DNA from: Acetivibrio mesophilus
GTDB lineage: Bacteria; Bacillota; Clostridia; Acetivibrionales; Acetivibrionaceae
Direction: 5' to 3'
Assembly (NCBI RefSeq): GCF_004102745.1
Contig: NZ_RLII01000016.1
Coordinates: 1 to 64,000 of the forward strand
Length of the DNA: 64,000 bases
Part shown: piece by piece, positions 45,712-54,427 of the stretch
How the letters are laid out: each line of letters opens with the position of its first letter
Position numbering within the stretch: position 1 is the stretch's first letter
Made by a program: the position numbers and the translations under genes
Notes under the pieces: model-generated
Database searches by the model: none
What the model saw: only the letters and a program-made list of their open reading frames with translations
What the model was told of the DNA's origin: nothing

Positions 45712-46798
45712 AAAGATATCCATTATTGGACTTGGACTAATTGGAGGCTCACTGGCAAGAGCACTGAAGGAGCGGCTTAACATTTCATCAATAACTGCAG
45801 TTGACAGCAATGAGAAAAGTCTCAGTCAGGCTCTAAAGGAAGGTTATATAAACGAAGGTTTTACCGAGCTAAACGATTCGGTATATAATTCTGACATTAT
45901 TTTCATTTGTACTCCGATCAGGATTACTCTTGAGTATATAACCCAACTGCACGGCAAAGTGAAGCCCGGGTGTATCCTTACAGATACAGCAAGTACAAAG
46001 GGAGAAATAATAGATTATATAAATTCATTGGATAATCCCCCATGCTTTATTGGGGGCCATCCAATGGCAGGTACTGAGAAGGCAGGCTTTGCCTCAAGTT
46101 TCTCACACTTATTTGAGAATGCATATTATATTATGTCGCCTTCAAAAAACTGCTCCGAAGAATCCCTTGAGTCTTTGTCTGAAATGATTAAAGGTATTGG
46201 TGCAATACCGGTAAAGCTTGACTCTAAAGAACATGACATTATTACCGCAACCATAAGCCATGTACCGCATGTAATTGCTTCTGCCTTGGTAAACCTTGTG
46301 AAATTCTCCGATTCGCCTGACCGCAAAATGCAGATTTTGGCTGCAGGAGGGTTCAAGGATATAACAAGAATTGCATCATCGAACCCTACGATGTGGGAAA
46401 ATATTATTTTGAGCAATGGGCAAATAGTAAAATCAACTTTAAATAAATTTACCGAGACAATAAATGCTTTTATTGAATATATTGATAATGAAAATTCAAA
46501 CAGCATATACAATTTCTTTGAATCTGCAAAAAAGTTTCGGGATTCCATTCCAAGCAACAGGAAAGGACTCATCGAACCGCAAAATGAGCTTATTGTAGAT
46601 GTTGTTGACAAACCCGGCATTATTGGAGAAATAGCAACTATCCTTGGAAATAACGGTATCAATATAAAGAATATTAATGTGTCAAACAGCCGGGAGTTTG
46701 AGCAGGGTTGCCTAAGAATTACGTTACCCGATTCTAGCAGTGTAGCAGACGCTTTTGAGCTGCTTTTAGGAAAAGGATATAAAGTGTTTAAAATTTGA
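45701..46798 (+). CDS. tyrA: Prephenate dehydrogenase with C-terminal ACT domain
   Basis: Oxidatively decarboxylates prephenate to 4-hydroxyphenylpyruvate for tyrosine synthesis, 365 aa. The N-terminal NAD Rossmann fold starts IGLGLIGGSLARAL. GGHPMAGTEKAGF near 120 and the catalytic His in ISHVPHVIASAL near 185 follow. The C-terminal ACT domain (about 292-365, VVDKPGIIGEIATILGNNGINIKN) probably gives tyrosine feedback. It overlaps aroF by 11 bp, implying translational coupling. Confidence 0.95.
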   Translation: MQAKKISIIGLGLIGGSLARALKERLNISSITAVDSNEKSLSQALKEGYINEGFTELNDSVYNSDIIFICTPIRITLEYITQLHGKVKPGCILTDTASTKGEIIDYINSLDNPPCFIGGHPMAGTEKAGFASSFSHLFENAYYIMSPSKNCSEESLESLSEMIKGIGAIPVKLDSKEHDIITATISHVPHVIASALVNLVKFSDSPDRKMQILAAGGFKDITRIASSNPTMWENIILSNGQIVKSTLNKFTETINAFIEYIDNENSNSIYNFFESAKKFRDSIPSNRKGLIEPQNELIVDVVDKPGIIGEIATILGNNGINIKNINVSNSREFEQGCLRITLPDSSSVADAFELLLGKGYKVFKI

Positions 46799-46882
46799 TA
46801 TATCAATTTAAATATATATTTATCAGCAAAATCCGTACTACAACAAAAGCATCACTTATACTTATGGAATGGGGGAATAAGC

Positions 46883-48154
46883 GTGTTAATTGAGCAAAGG
46901 GATTCACTAAGAGGCGAAATAAACATACCCGGGGATAAATCCATTTCCCACAGGGCGATTCTTTTCGGCTCTTTAGCAAAAGGAACTACTGAAATTGATG
47001 GACTTATGATGGGTGAAGACTGTCTGAGTACCATCGACTGTTTCAGAAAGATGCAGGTAAGCATTGAAATACTCCCGAACAAGATAAAGATCCAGGGTAA
47101 TGGTCTCTATGGTCTTAGACCGCCCTCAGCTCCTTTAAATGCCGGGAGGTCCGGTACTGCGTTGAGACTTCTTTTGGGTGTGCTCTCAGGTCAGCCTTTC
47201 TCCTCTGTGCTTACCAGAAATGAATCAGCTCTGAGGAAATCTGTCGGTAAAGTTGTGGCTCCGTTAAGACATATGGGAGCAAACATTAATGGAAGGGAGA
47301 ACGGAAACCTTTGTCCGCTTTCAATCCAGCCGGCAAAACTGACTGGGAAAACCCATAATGTTTCCCTTTTAGACACATATATTAAGTCTCCGCTCCTCAT
47401 TTCCGGACTTTATGCCGAGGGAGAAACCAAGGTAATTGAAGAAGTAAAATCAAGAGACCATTCAGAGCTTATGTTGAACTATTTTGGAGCCGATCTCAAA
47501 ATTAACGGTCTAGAGGTAACCTCCCGCAGGGTCGAAAACTTATATGCACAACATATTGAAGTGCCCGGTGACATTTCAATTGCTGCATATTTTATAACAG
47601 CAGGTCTGATAGTGCCAAATTCTGATATAGTAATCAAAAATGTCGGCATCAATCCTACAAGAGCCGGAATTCTTGATGTATACAAATCAATGGGAGCAAA
47701 AATCGAGCTTCTCAATGAACGTATTGTCAGCAACGAAAAGGTGGCTGATATCAGGGTTGTATCCTCATCTCTTAATGCAACAACCATTGATGGCAGCATG
47801 ATACCAAGGCTGATAGACGAAATACCTATTATTACTGTTGCTGCTTCCATTGCTAAAGGAACTACAACAATCACTGGTCTCAAAGGCTTTAAGACGAAGG
47901 AATCGGGCAAACTCAGCCGTATGATAACCGAACTTTCCAAGCTTGGAGCTTCATTACACGAGACGGATGATGGAGTAGTAATTGAAGGTAAAGGCTCTCT
48001 TAAGGGCACAATCGTAGAAGGCCACAATGATGCCGCAATTACCATGTCCCTTTGTGTCGCAGGTCTTGTTGCCGAAGATGAAACCAACATCAGAAAGACT
48101 CAGATACTTGATATTGCATACCCCGAATTTATAACTGTTTTAAATAGACTATAA
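46883..48154 (+). CDS. aroA: 3-phosphoshikimate 1-carboxyvinyltransferase (EPSP synthase)
   Basis: Transfers enolpyruvyl from PEP to shikimate-3-phosphate, 423 aa. Motifs are PGDKSISHRAILFG at residues 14-27, NAGRSGTALRLLLGVLSGQ near 88 (PEP/glyphosate loop), LISGLYAEGET, RDHSELML near 190, and the C-terminal GHNDAAITMSLCVAGL block. The NAGRSGTAlR loop and overall pattern are closer to class II-like Gram-positive enzymes. It starts at GTG with GGGGGA upstream, 84 bp after tyrA in the same operon. A bidirectional terminator follows. Confidence 0.95.
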   Translation: MLIEQRDSLRGEINIPGDKSISHRAILFGSLAKGTTEIDGLMMGEDCLSTIDCFRKMQVSIEILPNKIKIQGNGLYGLRPPSAPLNAGRSGTALRLLLGVLSGQPFSSVLTRNESALRKSVGKVVAPLRHMGANINGRENGNLCPLSIQPAKLTGKTHNVSLLDTYIKSPLLISGLYAEGETKVIEEVKSRDHSELMLNYFGADLKINGLEVTSRRVENLYAQHIEVPGDISIAAYFITAGLIVPNSDIVIKNVGINPTRAGILDVYKSMGAKIELLNERIVSNEKVADIRVVSSSLNATTIDGSMIPRLIDEIPIITVAASIAKGTTTITGLKGFKTKESGKLSRMITELSKLGASLHETDDGVVIEGKGSLKGTIVEGHNDAAITMSLCVAGLVAEDETNIRKTQILDIAYPEFITVLNRL

Positions 48155-48171
48155 TTCCAATTTGCCAATAA

Positions 48172-48231
48172 AAGCTGGGGACATCGAGTCCCCTCGCTTT
48201 GGCCTCTTTCATTTCATTCCAAGAGGCCAAA
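48172..48231 (-). repeat. Dispersed two-hairpin repeat, copy B (best preserved)
   Basis: Hairpin 2 is perfect: TTTGGCCTCTT/AAGAGGCCAAA (48198-48208 with 48221-48231), 12-nt loop. Hairpin 1 is GGGGAC-ATCGA-GTCCCC (48177-48193), lengthened by AAGC/GCTT (48172-48175 with 48196-48199). On the minus strand it follows the rex terminator directly. Confidence 0.88.
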
Positions 48232-48234
48232 TAC

Positions 48235-48270
48235 AAAAACCGGATGCAACAAAGGTTGACCGGTTTTTTT
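48235..48270. terminator. Bidirectional terminator between aroA and rex
   Basis: Stem AAAAACCGG/CCGGTTTTT (48235-48243 with 48260-48268) with an inner CAAC/GTTG helix. The plus strand ends in a T7 run, and the minus strand reads TTTTTGTATTT. Confidence 0.85.
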
Positions 48271-48275
48271 GTGCT

Positions 48276-48920
48276 TTATTTTTCTATTTTAAGCATTTCA
48301 TTTAATCTATATCCCAAGACCATAAGGCTGTCACTTAAGTGAACATTCTCGATTATCACATCATAGGGGAGCTTTAAATCCATAGGAGAAAAATTCCACA
48401 GCCCTTTAACTCCGAGGCATGCCACCCTGTCAGCTATAGCTGGAGTATGTTCGTATGGGACACAAAGGATCGCAATATCAACTCTATTTTCCATTATAAA
48501 CCTATCCATACTATCAAGGCTCATAATCTCTATATCCCTTATTCTCTTCCCTATTAACTCCGGATTTACATCAAAAATACCTGTAAGCTTAAAACCTCTT
48601 TTTTCAAAATTGGAGTAATTGGCAAGGGCTTGCCCCATATTCCCGGCTCCAATGATAATAACTTTAAAAGTTTCATTCACGCCAAGAATATTGCCTATTT
48701 CATTATACAGGTACTCAACATTATATCCGTAACCCTGCTGTCCGAATCCGCCAAAGCAATTTAAATCCTGACGTATCTGAGATGCAGTTATTCCCATCCT
48801 AGAGCTTAGTTCCTTTGATGATATCCTTGTTATCCCAAGTCTCAATAAATCGGAGAGATATCTGTAGTACCTGGGCAAACGTTTGATCACTGCCATAGAA
48901 ATTTTTTTCTCTAAACTCAT
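48276..48920 (-). CDS. rex: Redox-sensing transcriptional repressor Rex
   Basis: Senses the NADH/NAD+ ratio and represses fermentation and respiration genes, 214 aa. The N-terminal winged helix (RLPRYYRYLSDLLRLGITRISSKELSSRMGITASQIRQDL) precedes a Rossmann domain with VIIGAGNMGQALANY near 92. ATG 48920 was chosen since GAGGTG precedes it; an in-frame GTG 9 bp earlier overlaps that site. A Rex-like operator overlaps its promoter, suggesting autoregulation. Confidence 0.95.
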   Translation of the reverse strand: MSLEKKISMAVIKRLPRYYRYLSDLLRLGITRISSKELSSRMGITASQIRQDLNCFGGFGQQGYGYNVEYLYNEIGNILGVNETFKVIIIGAGNMGQALANYSNFEKRGFKLTGIFDVNPELIGKRIRDIEIMSLDSMDRFIMENRVDIAILCVPYEHTPAIADRVACLGVKGLWNFSPMDLKLPYDVIIENVHLSDSLMVLGYRLNEMLKIEK

Positions 48921-48979
48921 CGCTTTCACCTCAAAGTTTTTTGTTGGAACAACTTTACATCAACACCCGAGTAATTGTG

Positions 48980-49009
48980 ATTATAACATCTTTGTTATTT
49001 TATTGTCAA
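48980..49009 (-). promoter_or_regulatory. Promoter of rex with overlapping Rex-like operator
   Basis: Minus-strand TTGACA (49009-49004), an 18-nt spacer and TATAAT (48985-48980) with TGT before it (extended -10). The -35 end forms TTGACAATAAAATAACAA (49009-48992), which matches 11 of 14 fixed bases of the Rex consensus TTGTTAA-N4-TTAACAA. Confidence 0.6.
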
Positions 49010-49147
49010 TATTGCTAAGAGCCAGTATTTTTGCTAAAATGGATTAGGTTCGCGTTCAAAAGACTGTAATTTATGTGTTTTTACATTCTTATTTTAGTAT
49101 ATTTTTTATATGTAATTTACTATATTTGGTTTTAAAGGTGATGGAGT

Positions 49148-51064
49148 ATGATAGTTTTAGGCTGCAACAATATAAGTCTGTCCTTTGGTGTCAGAGAAAT
49201 TTTAAAAGATATTTCTTTCAGCATTAATGATACTGACAAGGTTGGCGTTGTTGGAGTAAATGGAGCCGGAAAATCTACACTTTTTAAAATAATAATCGGA
49301 AAATACCTGCCCGACAGCGGAGAAATCTATACAGCCAAAAACTCAAAGCTCGGTTACCTTGAGCAAAACTCCGGTCTGGATTCATCCAATACCATACTTG
49401 ATGAGGTTCTTGCGGTATATTCCCACTTTACTGAGATGGAATCTCGTATGAAGGACTTGGAAAAATCGATGAGCACCGAAAAGGATGAAGGTCGGCTGCA
49501 TTCAATCATGAAGGAGTATTCACGATTGACCGATGAATATACCCGTTTAGGAGGCTTCGAATATAAGAGCCGAGCAAAGGGTGTTTTGAAGGGCCTGGGA
49601 TTTGAAGAAGACCAATTTTCATTAAATGCCAAGAATTTGAGCGGAGGCCAGAAAACAAGGCTTGCCTTGGCAAGGCTTCTTCTTACGGAACCTGATATCC
49701 TTCTTTTGGATGAGCCTACAAACCACCTTGATATAAATGCCATAGAATGGCTGGAAGAGTTTTTATCAAACTACAAAAAGTGTGTGCTGGTTATATCCCA
49801 CGATAGATATTTTCTCGACAGAATCACCAACAAAACACTGGAAATTGAAAACTGTGAATGCAAGCTGTACAACGGCAATTATTCAACTTATTTGAACAAA
49901 AAAGCTGTTGACAGGGAGATTCAGCAAAGGCACTATGAGCTGCAGCAGAAGGAAATTGCACGAATGGAGGCATTCATAGAACAGCAGAGAAGATGGAATA
50001 GAGAAAAAAATATCATTGCTGCAGAAAGCAGACAGAAGGCCATAGACCGAATGGAGAAAATCGAGGCTCCCAAAAGCCTGCCGCAAAAAGTCAGAATGGA
50101 GTTCAAAAGCAGAATAGCCAGCGGAAATGATGTTCTCTTTGTGGAAGGCCTTGGAAAGGAATACCCCGGCAAGCCATTATTTAAAGACGTGAAATTTAAC
50201 ATCAGAAAAAAGGAAAGAGTATTCATTTTAGGTCCCAATGGCTGCGGAAAGTCTACCCTTCTAAAAATACTTACAGGAGAAATTGACAGCTATAAGGGGA
50301 GCTTCCGATACGGGCACAACGTAAATCTCGGCTATTATGATCAGGAACAGGAAGAACTAAACCCTAATAATACATTGATTGATGAGGTGTGGAGTGCCGA
50401 TGAAAAGCTTTCAGAGACAGAGATCAGAAATGTTCTGGCAATGTTTCTTTTTAAAGGAGAAGATGTCTTAAAGCCGATTTCCACTTTAAGTGGCGGTGAA
50501 AAAGGCCGAATTTCCCTTATCAAGCTGATGCTCTCTGAGGCTAATCTACTCATACTTGATGAGCCCACAAACCATCTTGATATAAACTCGAGGGAAATCC
50601 TTGAGAATTCCCTTTCGGATTATGACGGTACTCTGCTCATTGTATCCCATGACAGGTACTTTATAGATAAACTTGCAACCAGAATTATTGAACTTCGTGA
50701 AACTTCCTGCATTGACTACAACGGCAATTACACCGAGTTTCACGAATATAAGAGCAAGCTGAATTTGAGCTCGGACAATCAATCCAAAAGTGCCAAAGTA
50801 ACCTCGGCAAAAATGGAGCACATTGCAACAAAGGAAGAAAGGGCGAGGAAAAGAAAGCTTGAAAAACAGCTGTCTGAGACAGAAAAAGAAATCAACACCA
50901 CTGAAGCCCGAATAAAAGAGATTGAGCAACAGATGACCCAGGAAGAAATTATTAGCGATCATGTAAGGCTGATGGAGCTTCATAACGAGCTAAATGGGCT
51001 TAATTCAAGGCTTGAAGAGCTGTACGAACTCTGGGATGACCTAATGTCTCAAAACAATGAATAG
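49148..51064 (+). CDS. ABC-F family ATPase (Uup/YdiF type)
   Basis: A 638-aa soluble protein with two ABC domains and no membrane segments. Domain 1 has GVNGAGKST near 35, LSGGQKTRLALA near 157 and LLLDEPTNHLD. An ABC-F linker (about 240-310, Arg/Lys/Glu-rich) follows. Domain 2 has GPNGCGKST near 365, LSGGEKGRISLI near 447 and LDEPTNHLD. The C-terminal coiled coil (about 560-630) is typical of Uup/YdiF. ABC-F proteins act at the ribosomal E site; this one is more likely a housekeeping or translation factor than an antibiotic-resistance protein. Confidence 0.9.
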   Translation: MIVLGCNNISLSFGVREILKDISFSINDTDKVGVVGVNGAGKSTLFKIIIGKYLPDSGEIYTAKNSKLGYLEQNSGLDSSNTILDEVLAVYSHFTEMESRMKDLEKSMSTEKDEGRLHSIMKEYSRLTDEYTRLGGFEYKSRAKGVLKGLGFEEDQFSLNAKNLSGGQKTRLALARLLLTEPDILLLDEPTNHLDINAIEWLEEFLSNYKKCVLVISHDRYFLDRITNKTLEIENCECKLYNGNYSTYLNKKAVDREIQQRHYELQQKEIARMEAFIEQQRRWNREKNIIAAESRQKAIDRMEKIEAPKSLPQKVRMEFKSRIASGNDVLFVEGLGKEYPGKPLFKDVKFNIRKKERVFILGPNGCGKSTLLKILTGEIDSYKGSFRYGHNVNLGYYDQEQEELNPNNTLIDEVWSADEKLSETEIRNVLAMFLFKGEDVLKPISTLSGGEKGRISLIKLMLSEANLLILDEPTNHLDINSREILENSLSDYDGTLLIVSHDRYFIDKLATRIIELRETSCIDYNGNYTEFHEYKSKLNLSSDNQSKSAKVTSAKMEHIATKEERARKRKLEKQLSETEKEINTTEARIKEIEQQMTQEEIISDHVRLMELHNELNGLNSRLEELYELWDDLMSQNNE

Positions 51065-51175
51065 CATTGCTGTATTGTGCAGTAAAAAACTGTGATTTTA
51101 TTTTGAACATTCAACAGGCTGTATGAATATACTGAATATGAAGATTTATACTTTCATAAAGGAATGATGAATCAA

Positions 51176-52687
51176 ATGTGGTATATCGTGCAGCCAGGAG
51201 ATTCACTTTATACAATTTCACAAAGATTTGGAGTTACAATTGCACAGATAAGGAGTGCAAATCAACTGACAGGCAACATTATCTATATAGGCCAGCGCCT
51301 GTATATACCTGTAGGAAATCAAGCGCCTATCGTATACACCGTAAGAGCCGGTGATACATTGTATCTTATAGCCCGAAGATACAACACTACCGTAGACAGC
51401 ATTATGGCTCTTAACAACCTTACCACTTCTCAGCTCAGAATAGGCCAACAGTTGACCATACCCCTTTATACCGAAGTGGTGGTCAATGTAAATACCGCAA
51501 ATATCCGCAGAGGCCCAGGAACCAACTTCAGCGTAATTGCGCAGATGACAAACGGTGCAAAGCTCCCGGTTATCGGTTTTAGCAACAACTGGTATCAGGT
51601 ACGCCTCTTTGACGGAAGAGAGGGATGGATTTCAGGAAGCATCGTAACCCGCAATGTGTACAGCGGAAGCAAGCCCATAACTGGGATATTGGGGTTCTAT
51701 ACCCTTGAAGAAGGTCCTTCCCTTCCAAGCTCTTTTACATCCTTTGTGAACAACACGGGACAACTTTCCTCGACCGCATTATTCATGTTTAGAATCAGCG
51801 CCAACAACCCAACTACCATTGAAAAATTCGGAGAGTTTACCGATCAGGATGTTCGCAACCTAGTAGCAATAGCCCACAGGAACAATGTCCAAATTATGCC
51901 TGTGGTCCATAATCTACTGTACAGACCGGGGGGAACTACTCTTGCCAAAGATGTTGTAAAGGTCCTGGTTTCAGACCCGCGTAACAGAAATGCCTTTGCC
52001 TTAAACCTTGTAAATCTCATAGAAAGATACGGTTTTGACGGTGTGAACATTGACATAGAGGATGTATATATTGAGGATAGTGATAACCTTTCCCTCCTCT
52101 ATACCGAGATTGCGGAAGTATTACGGCCGAGAGGATATTTCTTCTCTGCATCGGTTCCTTCAAGGATAAGTGACGCGCCTTTCAACCCCTTCTCCGATCC
52201 ATTTAATTACAGTGTTATCGGCAGAGCCGTGGATGAATTTGTGGTAATGCTATATAACGAATTCGGATGGCCGGGAAGCCCGCCGGGACCAGCGGTTACA
52301 ATAGGCTGGATGGAGCGCGTTTTAAGGTATACCATGACCAAAATGCCTCGGGATAAGATTGTTGCAGCCGTGTCTGTATTCGGATTTGATTTTAACCTTA
52401 CAACAGGCAGAAATACTTATGTAACTTATCAAGCGGCAATCAACCTTGCCCAAAGGTATAATAGTGAAATCATATTCAACGAGGAAAGACAGACACCCAT
52501 GTTCTCCTATCAGGATGCACAGGGAAACCAGCACGAAGTATGGTTTGAGGACGACCGCAGCTTATTGTCCAAAATTCAGCTTGCTTGGGATCTCGGCATA
52601 AAAGGCGTTGCCTTATGGCGTCTTGGAATGGAGGATCCGGGCATCTGGACCATGCTTCGAGACCAAGTAGTGGTAAGAAAATTTTAG
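51176..52687 (+). CDS. LysM-SH3b-GH18 spore-type glycosidase (YaaH/SleL-like)
   Basis: A 503-aa protein without signal peptide, as usual for spore-coat or cortex hydrolases made in the mother cell. Two N-terminal LysM repeats (about 2-46 and 53-97; YIVQPGDSLYTIS, YTVRAGDTLYLIA) bind glycan. An SH3b segment (TANIRRGPGTNFSVI, about 105-165) is followed by a GH18 barrel (about 170-495) with the catalytic DGVNIDIED motif (DxxDxDxE). The likely role is N-acetylglucosaminidase action on spore cortex. The start is uncertain among ATGs 51164, 51167 and 51176; 51176 gives the best spacing from AAAGGA. Confidence 0.88.
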   Translation: MWYIVQPGDSLYTISQRFGVTIAQIRSANQLTGNIIYIGQRLYIPVGNQAPIVYTVRAGDTLYLIARRYNTTVDSIMALNNLTTSQLRIGQQLTIPLYTEVVVNVNTANIRRGPGTNFSVIAQMTNGAKLPVIGFSNNWYQVRLFDGREGWISGSIVTRNVYSGSKPITGILGFYTLEEGPSLPSSFTSFVNNTGQLSSTALFMFRISANNPTTIEKFGEFTDQDVRNLVAIAHRNNVQIMPVVHNLLYRPGGTTLAKDVVKVLVSDPRNRNAFALNLVNLIERYGFDGVNIDIEDVYIEDSDNLSLLYTEIAEVLRPRGYFFSASVPSRISDAPFNPFSDPFNYSVIGRAVDEFVVMLYNEFGWPGSPPGPAVTIGWMERVLRYTMTKMPRDKIVAAVSVFGFDFNLTTGRNTYVTYQAAINLAQRYNSEIIFNEERQTPMFSYQDAQGNQHEVWFEDDRSLLSKIQLAWDLGIKGVALWRLGMEDPGIWTMLRDQVVVRKF

Positions 52688-52713
52688 AAAAGGCAAAAAC
52701 CTAAAGGCAGAGC

Positions 52714-52737
52714 AAAATCAGCCAAATCAGCCAAATA
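52714..52737. repeat. Short tandem repeat AAATCAGCC
   Basis: AAATCAGCC occurs twice in tandem with a following AAAT, in the spacer after the LysM-GH18 gene. I cannot assign a function. Confidence 0.5.
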
Positions 52738-52742
52738 GATTC

Positions 52743-52774
52743 GGAGGTAAATAATTGCTTAATTAATTACCTCC
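52743..52774. other. Strong hairpin between convergent LysM-GH18 and cbiO genes
   Basis: Inverted repeat GGAGGTAA/TTACCTCC (52743-52750 with 52767-52774), with an inner TAATT/AATTA. It has no U-tract on either strand, so it is not a classical terminator, but its place between convergent genes suggests a transcript-end structure. Confidence 0.5.
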
Positions 52775-52777
52775 CCT

Positions 52778-53542
52778 TCAAATATTTTTCTTTTTTGATC
52801 CGCAGACAGGACAGCTTTGAAGAGCAAGGGGAACCTCAAGCCCGCATGCGTCCATCAATTCTTCATCTGCAAGAATTTCCGATGTCAAGCCATCTGCTGC
52901 TATTTTGCCTGCTTTTATTACAATAGTTCTTTTGCAAATTTCAAATACCATATCCAAATCGTGACTGGTTATTATTTTAGTATGCTCAAAACCTTTAAGA
53001 AGTTCCATTACCCTTCTCCTGGATTTGGGGTCAAGGCTTGAGGTAGGCTCATCCATGATCAGTACATCCGGTTGCATTGACAGGACTGTTGCAATTGCTG
53101 CTGCCCTTTTCTCTCCTCCGGACAGTTTATAAGGAGCACGATCTTTTAGGTGGGATATCCCAACCATATCCAAAGATTGCATCACCCTATTCTCAACTTC
53201 TTTTTCATCAAGCCTGTAATTACGGGGGCCGAAGGCCACATCATCATAAACTGTTGTCATGAATAATTGATCGTCCGGATCTTGAAAAACCATTCCAAGC
53301 CTTTGGCGGATTAGGGGCAATGTTTTTTTCGTGACATGAACATCGCCAACCATTACCTCCCCCTGGCTTGGAAAAAGGACTCCCATAAGCAGCAGAAGCA
53401 AGGTGGATTTTCCTGCACCGTTTTCTCCTACAATTCCAACCGACTCCCCATGATGAATAATGAAGGACATTTCATTAATTGCTTTATGACCGTCCGGATA
53501 GGTAAAACTCAAATTCTTTACTTCAAGCTTATGATGACTCAT
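52778..53542 (-). CDS. cbiO: Cobalt ECF transporter ATPase CbiO
   Basis: A 254-aa ATPase of the energy-coupling-factor type. Walker A GENGAGKST lies near residue 39, Q-loop in FQDPDDQLF (typical of ECF ATPases) near 88, signature LSGGEKRAAAIATVL near 142, and Walker B VLIMDEPTSSLD. The C-terminus carries an extra Cys pair (CPVCGSKK). It lies directly after cbiQ (adjacent stop and start). Cobalt rather than nickel is inferred from the CbiM sequence and the B12 context, but nickel cannot be excluded. Confidence 0.9.
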   Translation of the reverse strand: MSHHKLEVKNLSFTYPDGHKAINEMSFIIHHGESVGIVGENGAGKSTLLLLLMGVLFPSQGEVMVGDVHVTKKTLPLIRQRLGMVFQDPDDQLFMTTVYDDVAFGPRNYRLDEKEVENRVMQSLDMVGISHLKDRAPYKLSGGEKRAAAIATVLSMQPDVLIMDEPTSSLDPKSRRRVMELLKGFEHTKIITSHDLDMVFEICKRTIVIKAGKIAADGLTSEILADEELMDACGLEVPLALQSCPVCGSKKKNI

Positions 53543-54352
53543 TTATTTTATCACTCCTGTAAATAATGTACCTATCAGCATAGGTATGTTATACATCCTC
53601 GTCACTACAAAGAATAACAGCCATCCGACAAGATAGAGAATATCAGCCATTTTGAACTTTATGTGTTCTCCTGTATTATACTCACCTGTAAAACCTCTGA
53701 CACACATAGCTCGGTAAACCCTCTGTGCCCTGTCAAAGGTCCTTAATACAAGCTGTCCTGCAAAGGAGCCCCAGTCACTTATGTGAATGCCCTTTTGCAG
53801 TGGAGAACGCAAGGCATATGCCCTTAACATCCTCTCCGCCTCTTCCATCAAAACGGATATATATCGATATGTCAATAGGAGCTGCAAAACGAATAGCCTT
53901 GGTATTCTCAGCATCCTTAAAGCTGCTGCCAGCCTATCCATCCCTGTGGTAGCCACAAGCAAAAGCACAGAGGCAACAGTCAATCCACTTTTGATAAAAA
54001 TAGATAAAAAGGTAATCCAGCCCGTTGAAAGGGTAAGCCCTGCCAAAACGAAGGTTTTTTTTTCAAAGAACGGATTCAATATTCCAATTCCAATGATAAA
54101 TGGCTCAACAATTAGAAGCCTTTTAAATATAGGCGCTATCGGAAGCTCTGCAAGGGTAATAATAATTACGGGATACAAAAATAAAGGAAGAAGCCTTTCA
54201 ATTTCATATCTTCCAAAGGACGCAACCATAGTCAAAAAGGCGAGGGTTACTATTAGCTTTACCAGCGGATGCAGTTTGTGAACGAAAGTTTCCTTTCGGG
54301 CCAAATCATCCAAATGCTCTATATTGTATAATGAATTACTTATGCTTGACAT
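53543..54352 (-). CDS. cbiQ: Cobalt ECF transporter transmembrane component CbiQ
   Basis: A 269-aa membrane protein with about five or six transmembrane helices. It has the ECF-T coupling motifs RMLRIPRLFVLQL and RAYRAMCVRGFTG (A-R-G type), which contact the ATPases. N-terminal FVHKLHPLVKLI is typical of CbiQ/NikQ. The Shine-Dalgarno is weak, and a possible terminator separates it from cbiM, so expression may be lower than that of cbiM. It is followed immediately by cbiO. Confidence 0.88.
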   Translation of the reverse strand: MSSISNSLYNIEHLDDLARKETFVHKLHPLVKLIVTLAFLTMVASFGRYEIERLLPLFLYPVIIITLAELPIAPIFKRLLIVEPFIIGIGILNPFFEKKTFVLAGLTLSTGWITFLSIFIKSGLTVASVLLLVATTGMDRLAAALRMLRIPRLFVLQLLLTYRYISVLMEEAERMLRAYALRSPLQKGIHISDWGSFAGQLVLRTFDRAQRVYRAMCVRGFTGEYNTGEHIKFKMADILYLVGWLLFFVVTRMYNIPMLIGTLFTGVIK

Positions 54353-54388
54353 ATATAATCACAATCCCAACCGAAAAATAACAAAAGA

Positions 54389-54404
54389 CTCCAAGAGGCT
54401 AAAC
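54389..54404 (-). repeat. Partial fourth copy of the two-hairpin repeat
   Basis: Minus-strand TTTAGCCTCTTGGAGT resembles the first 16 bases of the repeat (TTTGGCCTCTTGGAAT) with 2 mismatches. It directly follows the cbiM terminator. The rest of the element is absent, and chance similarity is possible. Confidence 0.4.
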
Positions 54405-54427
54405 AAAAGCAGGGTTATACGCCCTGC
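54403..54427 (-). terminator. Terminator overlapping the cbiM stop codon
   Basis: On the minus strand GCAGGG-CGTATAA-CCCTGC (54427-54409) is followed by TTTTGTTTAG. The TAA stop of cbiM is the end of the loop. Confidence 0.6.
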
